DNA of 7,055 nucleotides, from the NCBI GenBank assembly GCA_022616575.1, contig JAKEEN010000154.1, positions 1 to 7,055 on the forward strand, in the 5' to 3' direction. Source of the stretch: Flammeovirgaceae bacterium. Its GTDB lineage: Bacteria; Bacteroidota; Bacteroidia; Cytophagales; Cyclobacteriaceae. Within the stretch, counting starts at the first letter, position 1, and each line of letters begins with the position of its first letter. Of this stretch, positions 6,953 to 7,055 are shown piece after piece. A program made the position numbers and the translations under genes. Under the pieces are notes generated by a model. That model did no database searches. It saw only the letters and a list, made by a program, of their open reading frames with translations, and was not told the DNA's origin.

Positions 6953-6999
6953 AAATAAATTGAGCCCGCAAAATACCTTAGTTAATTCAAAATTCCATT

Positions 7000-7026
7000 T
7001 TTGAAAGGAGTGAAGGTCTATATTTG
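7000..7026 (+). promoter_or_regulatory. Probable Bacteroidota-type promoter for a rightward gene outside the window
   Basis: TATATTTG at 7019-7026 is a perfect match to the Bacteroidota -7 box TAnnTTTG. A TTTG lies upstream at 7000-7003, 15 bp away, which is shorter than the usual 17-23 bp for a -33 element. It lies in the 103-bp region upstream of tgt and points away from it. It would therefore drive a divergent gene starting beyond position 7055. Only about 29 bases of its transcript side are visible. Confidence 0.45.
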
Positions 7027-7055
7027 CGACAATTAATTTTCTGCTTTGCAAGCAC

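Noticed and set aside
6969..6975. Minus-strand promoter for tgt (TATTTTG, a near match to TAnnTTTG)
   Set aside because: It is one base short of the consensus, and I could not find a -33 element at suitable spacing. A tgt promoter surely lies in this region but cannot be placed.
6953..7051. 33-residue N-terminal extension of Tgt
   Set aside because: The extension does not resemble the family and covers the promoter region of the gene. The MRFQL start at 6952 gives the standard 376-residue length.

Overview
The window looks like ordinary core chromosome of a member of the Bacteroidota. Supporting signs are a TPR/transmembrane/HisKA sensor kinase of the kind common in that phylum, a FabI that reads like the Bacteroidota form, genes with no convincing Shine-Dalgarno sequences, and a perfect match to the Bacteroidota -7 promoter box (TAnnTTTG) near the right edge. 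Base composition is moderate to AT-rich and even across the genes. I see no insertion sequence, integrase, CRISPR, rRNA or tRNA.

Layout, left to right: (1) 1-1211 (+), the 3' part of a histidine kinase whose N-terminus lies outside the window; (2) 1223-1966 (-), an unrecognised three-helix membrane protein with a C-terminal four-cysteine zinc-ribbon-like domain; (3) a short divergent promoter region; (4) fabI (2054-2866, +) and ispE (2930-3736, +), probably co-transcribed; (5) a 22-bp tail-to-tail overlap with the minus-strand group; (6) in transcription order on the minus strand, tgt (6952-5822), an LptF/LptG permease (5756-4620) and an EamA/DMT transporter (4620-3715), the last two joined by a TAATG stop-start overlap; (7) a 103-bp intergenic region at the right edge with a likely rightward promoter for a gene outside the window.

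The functions are housekeeping: the last step of fatty-acid elongation (FabI), a step of MEP isoprenoid synthesis (IspE), queuosine tRNA modification (Tgt), LPS export (LptF/G) and metabolite transport (EamA). FabI and LptF/G both serve the cell envelope. The rest share no obvious pathway.

I found no new multi-gene system. The most unusual signal is non-coding. The two gaps inside the operons, fabI-ispE (63 bp) and tgt-lptF/G (65 bp), are each almost filled by a degenerate tandem array of 7-bp units that ends in an inverted copy able to form a 9-bp hairpin. Each array abuts the start codon of the downstream gene. The two arrays differ in sequence (GCT core versus GTC core) but share architecture, which suggests a dispersed heptamer element. 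A second point is that Tgt has lost all three cysteines of its usual zinc site.
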